From contig OZ241910.1 of the NCBI GenBank assembly GCA_965203755.1, forward strand, positions 3,038,001 to 3,102,000: a stretch of 64,000 nt of DNA, read 5' to 3'. The position numbers and the translations under genes were made by a program. This DNA comes from UBA6055 sp965203755. GTDB taxonomy: Bacteria; Chloroflexota; Anaerolineae; Aggregatilineales; Phototrophicaceae. Position 1 is the stretch's first letter, and each line of letters opens with the position of its first letter. The notes below the pieces were generated by a model. It did no database searches. It was not told the origin of the DNA and worked only from the letters and a program-made list of their open reading frames with translations. This document shows positions 44,775 through 53,030 of the stretch, piece by piece.

Positions 44775-45605
44775 CTATTGCGCTGCTTCAATGCCGACTT
44801 CATCCATCAATTTTCGCAGCGCTTTGAGAGCAATCTCCATCCCGTCGGCGCCACTGAATCCGCTGGAACGCCGCGCTTCAACCAGGTGTGGCTCCAAGGA
44901 TAAAACGCCGTTGTAGCCGCTTGCGCGCAGTCGTTCCAGCAATGCTTTCACCTGGCCATCCCCTTCGCCGGCCAGTGTGATCGCCGCATCCGACAAACGG
45001 GCATCTTTGATATGAACATAAGCAGTATAAGGCTGCAATGCGTCCCACCATTGATCGACCTGTTCAGCGGCGCCGCATTGAACGAAGTTGGCTGGGTCCC
45101 AAATAAACTTCAGGCGCGGCGAATCAACTGACTGCAATAACTTCAGGCAGCGTTCGGGGGTATCGCCAACCAACGCTTTTTCGTTTTCGAGCAGCAGTTG
45201 CAGATCCATATCCGCGGCGATGCTGACTAGGGTTTGCAGACGCTCAATCGAGGTTTGCATCGCAGCCTGGCTGACAGCGGCTTGGGGATAGAAAGAAAAT
45301 ATGCGAATGTTTTTTGCGCCAAGTCGATGGGCGATTTCGCCAATGCGCTGGAGGCGGGCGCTTTCTATGGCAATATCATCTTGCAGCGGCGATTTGCCAA
45401 TCGGGCTGCCTATGCAGATGACCCGAATCCGGTGCTGCCGGCATAAATCGCTAATGCGCCCCACATGGTCATCGGTGAACAGCGAGCAGTTGATCCCCCA
45501 AGCGGCGCGGACATCAATCAGTGGAATCTGCAAGCGCTGTAAAACTTGCAGCTGCTCTTCAAAATCGGTGGCGATTTCATCACCGAAGGCGCTTATCCGC
45601 ATCAT
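44775..45605 (-). CDS. Sugar-phosphate isomerase/epimerase-type TIM barrel protein
   Basis: A 276-residue protein of the AP-endonuclease-2/xylose-isomerase-like TIM barrel family. It starts RISAFGDEIATDFEEQL, has LQLLLENEKALVGDTPE with a putative metal glutamate, FIWDPANFVQCG, YVHIKDARLSD and GVLSLEPHLVEA. Members epimerise or isomerise keto sugars or inositols; the substrate is unknown. Two adjacent ATGs (45605, 45602) are possible starts and neither has a strong ribosome site. Confidence 0.85.
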   Translation of the reverse strand: MMRISAFGDEIATDFEEQLQVLQRLQIPLIDVRAAWGINCSLFTDDHVGRISDLCRQHRIRVICIGSPIGKSPLQDDIAIESARLQRIGEIAHRLGAKNIRIFSFYPQAAVSQAAMQTSIERLQTLVSIAADMDLQLLLENEKALVGDTPERCLKLLQSVDSPRLKFIWDPANFVQCGAAEQVDQWWDALQPYTAYVHIKDARLSDAAITLAGEGDGQVKALLERLRASGYNGVLSLEPHLVEARRSSGFSGADGMEIALKALRKLMDEVGIEAAQ

Positions 45606-45736
45606 CGAGTTTCTGCGCTTTCGATTCAAATTGAATAAATTGTCGGCGATTTTAGCAAATCGAATCCAGTTTCAACAGTCGGCATAAGGCCCGAGTGTTT
45701 GGAGCGGCAGCAGCAGATGGACGGCATCCTGAAACC

Positions 45737-46783
45737 CTAATCCGCCGCGATTCGCATCACCACTTTGCCAAAATGGTCGTGCTCCTCTAGCAGGCGATGC
45801 CCCTCATGAATCGCGGACAGCGGCAGGACGGTATCAATCACCGGGCGCAGAATGCCTTGATTGGCTAACTCCAGGGTCGTGACAAGCTCATTGTAAGTGC
45901 CGCCATTCGCGCCCAGAATAGACAGCTGACGATGATAAATCTGCGGGATCGCCAAATCAAGCCGCCTGCCGGAATGCGAGCCGCAGACCACCATCCGCCC
46001 ATTGCGAGCCAAAGTCTTCAGCGAGTCACTCCAAGTCGCTGCGCCCACATTGTCCTGGACGACGTCAACCCCGCGGCCGCCAGTGGCATCAATGATCTGC
46101 TGTACCCAATCGGCCTCGCGATAGCTGAACACAAAGTCGGCGCCCAATGCGCGGGCTTGCTTCATTTTTTCGGGCGTGGATGTGCTGGCATAGACTTTGG
46201 CGCCGGCGTGTTTGGCAATTTGAATGCCCATAGAGGCGACGCCGCCACCGGCGCCGGGAATAAATACAGTTTCACCCGCCCGCAAACGAGCTGCTGAAAT
46301 CAGCATGTGCCAGGCTGTCATGGCAACAACCGGTAAGGCTGCTGTCTCAACATGGCTTAAATTGGCAGGCTTGGCGATCAGATTCCGCGCCGGCGCGACC
46401 ACATATTCTGCCAAGCCGCCGTTGACATGTTCGCCAATAATCTGATGCTGAGCGCAGACGGTCGGGGCGCCTTGCCGACAGTATTCGCAGTCGCCGCAGG
46501 TCAAGAGTGAATACAGAGTGACCTCATCCCCCGGCTGCCAGCCAGACACCTTTTTACCAACTGCATCAATCACGCCCGAAATATCAACGCCGGTGATCAG
46601 TGGCAGCGGAACCGCGCCAAACTGCGGCCCGCGGCGTATGCCAACATCAAGCCAGTTCAAGGCGCAGGCATGAACCTTGATGCGTACTTCATTTGGAGAC
46701 GGCTGCGGGATGGGTATCTGCTCCAGACGAACCACATCGCGTTCGCCATGTTCGTGAATGACTGCCGCGCTCATCATGTTCAT
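45737..46783 (-). CDS. Zinc-type alcohol dehydrogenase (MDR family)
   Basis: A 348-residue medium-chain dehydrogenase. The GroES-like N-terminal half carries the structural zinc cysteines in CGDCEYCRQGAPTVC and substrate-side residues in GVDISGVIDAVG; the Rossmann half has VFIPGAGGGVASMGIQIAKHAGAKVY for NAD(P)H. It falls between alcohol dehydrogenase and quinone oxidoreductase types. ATG at 46783 lies behind AGGAAGG; ATG codons at 46777 and 46774 are alternatives. It is 56 bases downstream of the five-copy membrane-protein array, but there is no functional sign of a link. Confidence 0.88.
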   Translation of the reverse strand: MNMMSAAVIHEHGERDVVRLEQIPIPQPSPNEVRIKVHACALNWLDVGIRRGPQFGAVPLPLITGVDISGVIDAVGKKVSGWQPGDEVTLYSLLTCGDCEYCRQGAPTVCAQHQIIGEHVNGGLAEYVVAPARNLIAKPANLSHVETAALPVVAMTAWHMLISAARLRAGETVFIPGAGGGVASMGIQIAKHAGAKVYASTSTPEKMKQARALGADFVFSYREADWVQQIIDATGGRGVDVVQDNVGAATWSDSLKTLARNGRMVVCGSHSGRRLDLAIPQIYHRQLSILGANGGTYNELVTTLELANQGILRPVIDTVLPLSAIHEGHRLLEEHDHFGKVVMRIAAD

Positions 46784-46839
46784 CTTAGGTTCGCCTTCCT
46801 GTTTGCGCTTCAATAATTTACTGCTCTATCATCATTAAG

Positions 46840-48110
46840 TCAAGGCTGGCCGTCGGCGTCGCTGGCTGGCAGCGCCAGTTCGCCCAAGATAACCTGTGTT
46901 TCATCCAGCAGTTGATGATCGCTGGTGATGATTTTCTGAAACGTATATTCGTCATCTTGTCTCCATTGTCTGTGCCATAGCGCCAGCACGACCCATAAGG
47001 CGCGGTTGGTCGGGGTTCCCGGCGGGATTGTAATCTGCAACGGCTGCCGGTAAATCGGCATATAGCCGGGACCCAACAGCCAGAAGCTATGCCGACTAGT
47101 CGCTGGCCTGCGGGCGCTGGCGACTGATTCGCCGCTGGCTTGATCGACCAGGTGGATCGAATAGCCCACCCTGAAATCAAATCTGATGTAATCCTGTTGT
47201 CTGGCAGACACATAAAGCCGAATATGGGCAGCTTCCTCCCCGCTGTCTATGCGGTAGCCATGCAAGTGTACTCCTGATTTGAATTGTACGGCGGCCGGCT
47301 GTGCCGAGTGTTGGAGTTCAAGGCGGGGGACGAGGGAATGGAGAAAGAGCAGGAAGATCCAGAGCGCCGGTATGGTATACGGGAGTCGCCAGATGCGGGG
47401 GGGGGGGCAGTATCGGAAAACTGGCCGAGTATAGCGAGCAGTGTCACCCAGATGCCTAGAAACTCAAGCGTTTCTTCAAACCAAAAGAAATACAGGCATC
47501 CGTCGAGATGCAAAACCCCGAAACTGCCGCAGGCTGGCGGCCTTCTCTCAAGCCCTATAGCGCCGGCCGCGCTTATCGCCAGTCCAGTCAACAGGCACAA
47601 GTGCCATATCCATGCACGCCGCGGCGAGCGCACAGCCACAGCCGCCGTTACCACCACAACTACTGCGGCGAGCGCCGTGTAATAATCTTTCCAATTTCGA
47701 ATGTTTTCGTGTATCGTAAAATACTCATCCCACGCCAGATACAGAAAAACTAGACCGATAGCGCCCAGGTAGAGGCGCTGCCAGACGGGCCGCGCTTTGG
47801 CAAGCCATGCCGTCATCAGCGCCAGGCCGCCGACAAGCGCTAGTTGCGTGGACGCAAGGGTGCTGAGGATGTTCCATTCTCGATCCAAATGCCAGAGCCA
47901 TTTCTCATATAGCGATGCCGGTCGGATTTCCAGCGCTATTACAATTACCAGTATCTGCGCCGCCAGCATGGCGCTTGCCAATCGCCTGGATGTGGGGGAC
48001 AGACGGGGCATCAGCCACCGGTAACTTATCAAGACAACCGGGGCATACAGCAAGAAAAGAAAGATGCGGGTCAATGTATCGGCTGATACTAACAACTCAC
48101 CGTTATTCAT
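46840..48110 (-). CDS. Array copy 1: eight-helix membrane protein, out of frame at a C11 tract
   Basis: The last copy of the array in transcription order, 423 aa if restored. From 48110 it reads MNSGELLVS and seven helices, with LAWDEYFTIHE and EETLEFLGIW. At the G11 run 47397-47407 (C11 on the coding strand, coding for prolines) the frame shifts; as written, translation gives a different 50-residue tail ending at 47247. With 9, 12 or 15 C residues the frame would run on through the eighth helix and an exported domain (GYRIDSGEEAAH to QVILGELALP). The 3' end is a fusion: the extra C-terminal domain found in copies 3-5 is missing, with a junction at GCTGG, and the remaining ASDADGQP ends where copy 4 has a tryptophan codon. 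It may be phase-off, decaying or mis-sequenced. Confidence 0.78.
47397..47407 (-). repeat. C11 homopolymer tract in array copy 1
   Basis: Eleven G on the plus strand, C on the coding strand, directly after the codons for SDT. Reading frame requires a multiple of three C; eleven is one short of twelve. The same place holds G14 at 52232-52245 and G7 at 48715-48721 in other copies. Confidence 0.85.
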
Positions 48111-48192
48111 TGGCTCTCGCCTCCATTGTGCGGCTGTGTCCCGCTGGCTGATGTCGACTCTTCACAAGAATTCATCACTGACAGAGCAGAAT
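48111..48192 (-). repeat. 82-bp spacer between array copies 2 and 1
   Basis: One of four homologous spacers of exactly 82 bases. All keep TGGCTCTCG, CTCC(A/G)TTGTGCGGCTG and TGTCCCGCTGGCTGATG next to the following start codon. This one diverges most from the others near its copy-2 end. Confidence 0.8.
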
Positions 48193-49428
48193 CTATGCGC
48201 CCCCTATGGTCAGTTCGCCCAAGATAACCTGTGTTTCATCCAGCAGTTCATGGTCGCTGGCAAGGACCTCTTGGTACACCGGTTTGCGGTTTTCTCTGCG
48301 CCAGGACGTCAGCACGATCCAAAGCGCGCGGTTCGTCGGAGCCTGGGGCGGGATTTTGATCTCCATTTGATGTCGGTAAATCGGCATATAGTCGGGACCG
48401 AACAGCCAGAAGCTGTGCTGAAGATACGGATACCTGTCGAGACTGACGACCGATTCGCCGCTAACTTGGTCAACCAGATGAACAGAATAGCCCACCGCCA
48501 GATAATCCCGTTGTCTGGCAGATGTGTAAAGCCGAATATGGGCAGCTTCCTCCCCGCTGTCTATGTGGTAGCCATGCAAGTGTACTCCTGATTTGAATTG
48601 TACGGCGGCTGGCTGTGCCAAGTGTTGGAGTTCAAGGCGGGGGACGAGGGAATAAAGAAAGAGCAGGAAGATCCAGAGCGCCGGCAAGGTATACAAGAGC
48701 CGCCGGATGCGCGCGGGGGGGACAGTATCGGAAAACTGGCCGAGTACAGCGATCAGTATCACCCAAATGCCCAGAAACTCAAGCGGTTCTTCAAACCAGT
48801 AGAAATACAGACATTTGTCCAGGCTCAGGAATTCCAAAGCGCCGCAAACTCGTCGCGGCATCAGTTCAATTCCTATAGCGCCGGACGCACTCACCGCCAG
48901 CCCGGTCAGCAGGCATAAGTGCCATATCCATGTACGCCGCGGCGAGCGGGTGGCCACAATCGCCGTTGCCGCTGCCACCAACACACCGCCAGCAGCATAG
49001 TATCTCTTCCAATTATGAATGTCTTCATGCACGTGAAAATACTCATCCCACGCCAGATACAGAAAAACTAGACCGATAGCGCCCAGGTAGAGGCGCTGCC
49101 AGACGGGCCGCGCTTTGGCAAGCCATGCCGTCATCAGCGCCAGGCCGCCGACAAGCGCTAGCTGTGTGGACGCAAGGGTGCTACTGATGTTCCATTCTAG
49201 ATCTAAATGCCAGAGATGTCTACTATATCGCGAGGTTGCTCGGGTTTCCAGCGCCACTGCGATTACCAGTATCTGCCCCGCCAGCATGGCGCTTGCCAAT
49301 CGCCTGGATGTGGGGGACAGACGGGGCATCAGCCACCGGTAACTTATCAAGACAACCGGGGCATACAGCAAGAAAAGAAAGATGCGGATCAATGTATCGG
49401 CTGATACTAACAACTCACCGCTATTCAT
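48193..49428 (-). CDS. Array copy 2: eight-helix membrane protein with exported beta domain (in frame)
   Basis: The only DE..HE-type copy that is intact, 411 aa. Helices are near residues 10-30, 42-62, 83-105, 110-130, 143-159, 167-188, 212-232 and 242-265; both ends should lie on the same side. LAWDEYFHVHEDI after helix 4 and EEPLEFLGIW in helix 7 are conserved acidic/histidine positions that recall metal-dependent membrane enzymes, though no family is recognised. The C-terminal 145 residues (GYHIDSGEEAAH to VILGELTIGGA) look like a beta sandwich. The tract before helix 8 is only C7 here, followed by GCGCGC, and the frame is kept. Its 5' half is almost identical in DNA to copy 1. Confidence 0.8.
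   Translation of the reverse strand: MNSGELLVSADTLIRIFLFLLYAPVVLISYRWLMPRLSPTSRRLASAMLAGQILVIAVALETRATSRYSRHLWHLDLEWNISSTLASTQLALVGGLALMTAWLAKARPVWQRLYLGAIGLVFLYLAWDEYFHVHEDIHNWKRYYAAGGVLVAAATAIVATRSPRRTWIWHLCLLTGLAVSASGAIGIELMPRRVCGALEFLSLDKCLYFYWFEEPLEFLGIWVILIAVLGQFSDTVPPARIRRLLYTLPALWIFLLFLYSLVPRLELQHLAQPAAVQFKSGVHLHGYHIDSGEEAAHIRLYTSARQRDYLAVGYSVHLVDQVSGESVVSLDRYPYLQHSFWLFGPDYMPIYRHQMEIKIPPQAPTNRALWIVLTSWRRENRKPVYQEVLASDHELLDETQVILGELTIGGA
48715..48721 (-). repeat. C7 tract in array copy 2
   Basis: Seven G on the plus strand at the position of the long tracts in copies 1 and 4. The following bases differ (GCGCGCATC against GCATC), and the frame is open. Confidence 0.7.
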
Positions 49429-49510
49429 TGGCTCTCGACTCCATTGTGCGGCTGTGTCCCGCTGGCTGATGCCAACTTTTTATAAGAATTTATCGCTGGT
49501 GGGACGGTGT
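49429..49510 (-). repeat. 82-bp spacer between array copies 3 and 2
   Basis: Second of the four equal-length spacers. Nearly identical to those at 51185-51266 and 52949-53030; on the coding strand it contains TTATAA about 45 bases before the next ATG, a possible internal -10. Confidence 0.8.
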
Positions 49511-51184
49511 TTATGCGTCCCCTATGGTCAGGCTGCCCAGCGGCACGCGGGCATCAAGCCAAGACCTGCCGTCAGCGTCGCTGGCTGGAACCCGTTCCAG
49601 ATCACCCTGGCGATACAGCCCGGTAAAAATAGCATATCGTCCCGGCGCCAGGTCAGCCGGAAGTGGAACGTTCCAGGTTTCAGTGTCGACAAGCCCATTG
49701 TACCACAGGCGGGTCGGCAAGCGCGGCCCCAATGGCTGCTGGTCATAGACCCACCAGGCGCCGCTCGCTTCGTGACCGAAATGCAGAAATTGCACGAGAT
49801 CATCGCTGCCGTCACTGCTGCTGCGCCATGTGAATGGAATGGTCAGGGTTTTGCCGGGCTGGGCGCGTGCGGGGATGTCGACGGCATCGAGCATGAAGCC
49901 GCTGTCAAATAGAGCCAGCGGGACGGTCGGCGGCGCGGCATTCGACACTGCTGTCAGCACAAGTTCGTCCAAGACAACCTGTGTGTCATCCAGCAGTTGA
50001 TGATCGCTGGCGATGACCTTCTGGCGCACATATTCGCCGTCTTGTTCACGCCAAAGCGTTAATACCATCCAAAGCGCCCGGTTAGCTGGCGTCTGCGGCG
50101 GGATTTGTACTTCCATATAGTGTCGGAAAATAGGTAACTTGTGCGACGCCAACCGTAGGAAACCCATTTTGTCATCCGTCCACGTGTCCCGGCTGGCGAC
50201 AGAGTCGCCGCTGGCTTGATCGACCAGGCGAACGGAATAACCTCGCTCCCTGTATCGCCACCGCTGGGCAGACGTATAGAGTCGTAGGAAGGTAGTGTCC
50301 CCTCTGATGTCTATACGGTAGGCATGCAAGTGTACTCCTGAATCAAATTCTACGATTGCCGGATGGGGAAAGAGCCGTAGTTCAAGGTAAGGGAAGAAGG
50401 TAATAAGAAAGAGCAAGAGAATCCAAAGCACTGGTCCTATATACAGGATGAGGCGGATGTGGATCCGTGGCGTCGGCACTATATCGGAAAGGTGACTAAA
50501 CATGGCGATAAGCGTTAGCCAAGTCCCTAGAAACTCAAGGGATTCTTCCAGGAAACGGAATATCAAACATCCGTCGATATGTAAGAATCCGAAATATCCG
50601 CAAATATCTGGCAAATAATCAACCACGAAGCCGCCCATCGCCAAAAGTAATAGACCGGTCAGCAGGCATAAATACCACATTCGCGCACGCCTCGGTGACT
50701 GTATCGCTATCGTAATCGTTACCACTACAACCACCATGCCGACTATAAAGTAGGGTTCTTTCAACCAACTATTTACATAGGGTCGCCATTCGAAAAAATC
50801 GTCCAGCCCGAGATATAGAAAAACTAGTCCGATTCCGACCAGGTATAGGCGCCACCAAGCAGGTCGCGCTTTGGCAAGCCAGCCCACGGTCACTGCAACT
50901 CCTCCAACCATCGCATGTTGCGTAAACGCAAGGATCGACTGGATTACTCCTCCCTGATCCAGATTCCAGAGCCAATTCTCGAAGCCCGATGCTGGTCGGA
51001 TTTCTAGCCACACTATGACCAACCAAACCTGTGCTGCCAGAAAAGCATTTACTATTCGTTTGGCTGTTGGGGAGAGAGATGGGAATAGCCACTTGTAGGC
51101 GGCGAGGCAAATCGGGATGTAGAGCAGGAAGAAAAAGATATAGTTCAAGACTTTGGGTGATACTAACAACTCACCGCTATTCAT
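49511..51184 (-). CDS. Array copy 3: long form with two exported domains
   Basis: A 557-residue, uninterrupted member. It starts MNSGELLVSPKVLNYIF and has eight helices, but the acidic/histidine motif is changed: LGLDDFFEWRPYV instead of LAWDEYFxxHE, while EESLEFLGTW remains. There is no C tract; the region reads SDIVPTPRIHIRLILYI. After the first beta domain (AYRIDIRGDTTF to QVVLDELVL) comes an extra domain of about 145 residues: FDSGFMLDAVDIPARAQPG, FTWRSSSDGSDDLVQFLHFG, WVYDQQPLGPRLPTRLWYNG, LPADLAPGRYAIFTGLYRQG. This resembles beta domains attached to Chloroflexota glycosyltransferases. The DNA for this part is nearly identical to copies 4 and 5, while the 5' half is very different. Confidence 0.8.
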   Translation of the reverse strand: MNSGELLVSPKVLNYIFFFLLYIPICLAAYKWLFPSLSPTAKRIVNAFLAAQVWLVIVWLEIRPASGFENWLWNLDQGGVIQSILAFTQHAMVGGVAVTVGWLAKARPAWWRLYLVGIGLVFLYLGLDDFFEWRPYVNSWLKEPYFIVGMVVVVVTITIAIQSPRRARMWYLCLLTGLLLLAMGGFVVDYLPDICGYFGFLHIDGCLIFRFLEESLEFLGTWLTLIAMFSHLSDIVPTPRIHIRLILYIGPVLWILLLFLITFFPYLELRLFPHPAIVEFDSGVHLHAYRIDIRGDTTFLRLYTSAQRWRYRERGYSVRLVDQASGDSVASRDTWTDDKMGFLRLASHKLPIFRHYMEVQIPPQTPANRALWMVLTLWREQDGEYVRQKVIASDHQLLDDTQVVLDELVLTAVSNAAPPTVPLALFDSGFMLDAVDIPARAQPGKTLTIPFTWRSSSDGSDDLVQFLHFGHEASGAWWVYDQQPLGPRLPTRLWYNGLVDTETWNVPLPADLAPGRYAIFTGLYRQGDLERVPASDADGRSWLDARVPLGSLTIGDA

Positions 51185-51266
51185 TGGCTCTCGACTCCGT
51201 TGTGCGGCTGTGTCCCGCTGGCTGATGCTGACTTTTCATAAGAATTCATCGCTGGTGGGACGGTGT
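51185..51266 (-). repeat. 82-bp spacer between array copies 4 and 3
   Basis: Third of the four equal-length spacers, nearly identical to those on both sides. Confidence 0.8.
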
Positions 51267-52948
51267 TTATGCGTCTCCTATGGTCAGGCTGCCCAGCGGC
51301 ACGCGGGCATCAAGCCAAGGCCGGCCGTCAGCATCGCTGGCTGGAACCCGTTCCAGATCACTCTGGCGATACAGGCCGGTAAAAATAGCATATCGTCCCG
51401 GCGCCAGGTCAGCCGGAAGCGGAACGTTCCAGGTTTCAGTGTCGACAAGCCCATTGTACCACAGGCGGGTCGGCAAGCGCGGCCCCAATGGCTGCTGGTC
51501 ATAGACCCACCAGGCGCCGCTCGCTTCGTGACCGAAATGCAGAAATTGCACGAGATCATCGCTGCCGTCGCTGCTGCTGCGCCATGTGAAGGGAATGGTC
51601 AGGGTCTCGCCGGGCTGGGCGCGTGCGGGGATGTCGACGGCATCAAGCATGAAGCCGCTGTCAAATAGAGCCAACGGGACGGTCGGCGGCGCGGCATTCG
51701 ACGCTGCTGGCAGCGCCAGTTCGTCCAAGACAACCTGTGTGTCATCCAGCAGTTGATGATCGCTGGCAAGGATCTCTATCTCTTGGCGCACCCGTTCGCG
51801 GTCTTCTTCTTCTTTACGCCAGAGCGTTAGCACGATCCAAAGCGCACGGCTCGTCGAAGCTTGGGGCGGGATTCTGACCTTTATTTGATGTCGGTAAATC
51901 GGCATATAGTCGGGACCCAACAGCCAAAAGGTTTGCTGATGACGCGCCCGCTTGTAGCGACTGGCGACCGATGCGCCGCTGACTTGGTCAACCAGGTGAA
52001 TAGAATAGCCCAACGTCTCCAGATAATCCTGTTGTCTGCCAGACGCATAAAGCTGAATATGGGCAGCTTCCTCTCCGATGTCTATGCGGTAGCCATGCAA
52101 GGATACTCCTGACTTGAATTGTACGGCAGCTGGCTGTGCCAAGAGCCGCAGTTCAAGGCGGGGGACGAGGCAATAGAGAAAGAGCAGGAAAATCCAGAGC
52201 GCCGGCAAGGTATACAGGATTCGCTGGATGCGGGGGGGGGGGGGGCAGTATCAGAAAACTGGCCGAGTATAGCAAGCAGTGTCAGCCAGATGCCCAGAAA
52301 CTCAAGCGTTTCTTCAAACCAGAAGAAATACAAGCATTCATCCAGGCGCAGGAATCCCAAATTGCCGCAAGTCGGAGGCAATAGATCAAAGAATATCGCG
52401 CCGGCCGCACTCACCGCCAGTCCGGTCAGCAGGCATAAGTGCCATATCCATGTCCGTCGCGGCGAGTATGCAGCCACAGCCGCGGTTGCCGCGGCCACCA
52501 ACACACCGCCGACAGTATAGTATCTCTCCCAATTATGAATGCCTTCATGCACCATAAAATACTCATCCCACGCCAAATACAGAAAGATCAGACCGATTCC
52601 GGCTAGGTAGAGACGGTGCCATGGGCGGCATGCCGTGGTGAACCACGCTGTCACCAGCGCCAGGCCGCCGACCAGTGCCAGTTGAGTCGAGGCAAGGGTG
52701 CTGGGGATGTTCCATTCTTCAGTGAAAGCCAATATCCACGTACCAAAGTTCCAGGATGGTCGGATTTCCAGCGACAGCACAGTTACCAAAACCTGCGCCG
52801 CCAAAAAGGTGCTCGCCAACCGCCTGGATGTGGGCGACAGGCGGGGAATGAGTTTCCAGTAACTTATCAAGACAACCGAGGCATACAGCAAGAAAACAAA
52901 GATGCGGATCAATGTATCGACTGATACTAACAACTCACCGCTATTCAT
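51267..52948 (-). CDS. Array copy 4: long form, out of frame at a C14 tract
   Basis: A long-form gene of about 560 aa if the tract is in frame. From 52948 it codes for MNSGELLVSVDTL, seven helices, LAWDEYFMVHEGI and EETLEFLGIW. At the G14 run 52232-52245 (coding strand C14) the frame is lost and the product ends at 52082 with a tail very similar in length to that of copy 1. With C12 or C15 the frame continues into RIQRILYTLPALW, helix 8, the first beta domain (GYRIDIGEEAAH) and the same second domain as copies 3 and 5. The 5' part is closest to copies 1 and 2, the 3' part to copies 3 and 5, so this gene is a mosaic. Sequencing error in the tract is possible. Confidence 0.78.
52232..52245 (-). 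repeat. C14 homopolymer tract in array copy 4
   Basis: Fourteen G on the plus strand, C on the coding strand, one short of an in-frame fifteen. It is the longest homopolymer I noticed in the window and lies at exactly the position of the C11 tract of copy 1. Confidence 0.85.
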
Positions 52949-53030
52949 TGGCTCTCGACTCCATTGTGCGGCTGTGTCCCGCTGGCTGATGTCGACTCTT
53001 CACAACAATTTATCGCTGGTGGGACGGTGT
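52949..53030 (-). repeat. 82-bp spacer between array copies 5 and 4
   Basis: Fourth of the four equal-length spacers. Its TGTCGACTCTTCACAA segment is shared with the 48111-48192 spacer and its distal half with the other two, so the spacers are mosaics as well. Confidence 0.8.

Noticed and set aside
46818..47213. Alternative 131-codon frame at the 3' end of array copy 1
   Set aside because: It reads the same DNA in another frame; homology to the other copies is in the frame ending at 46840.
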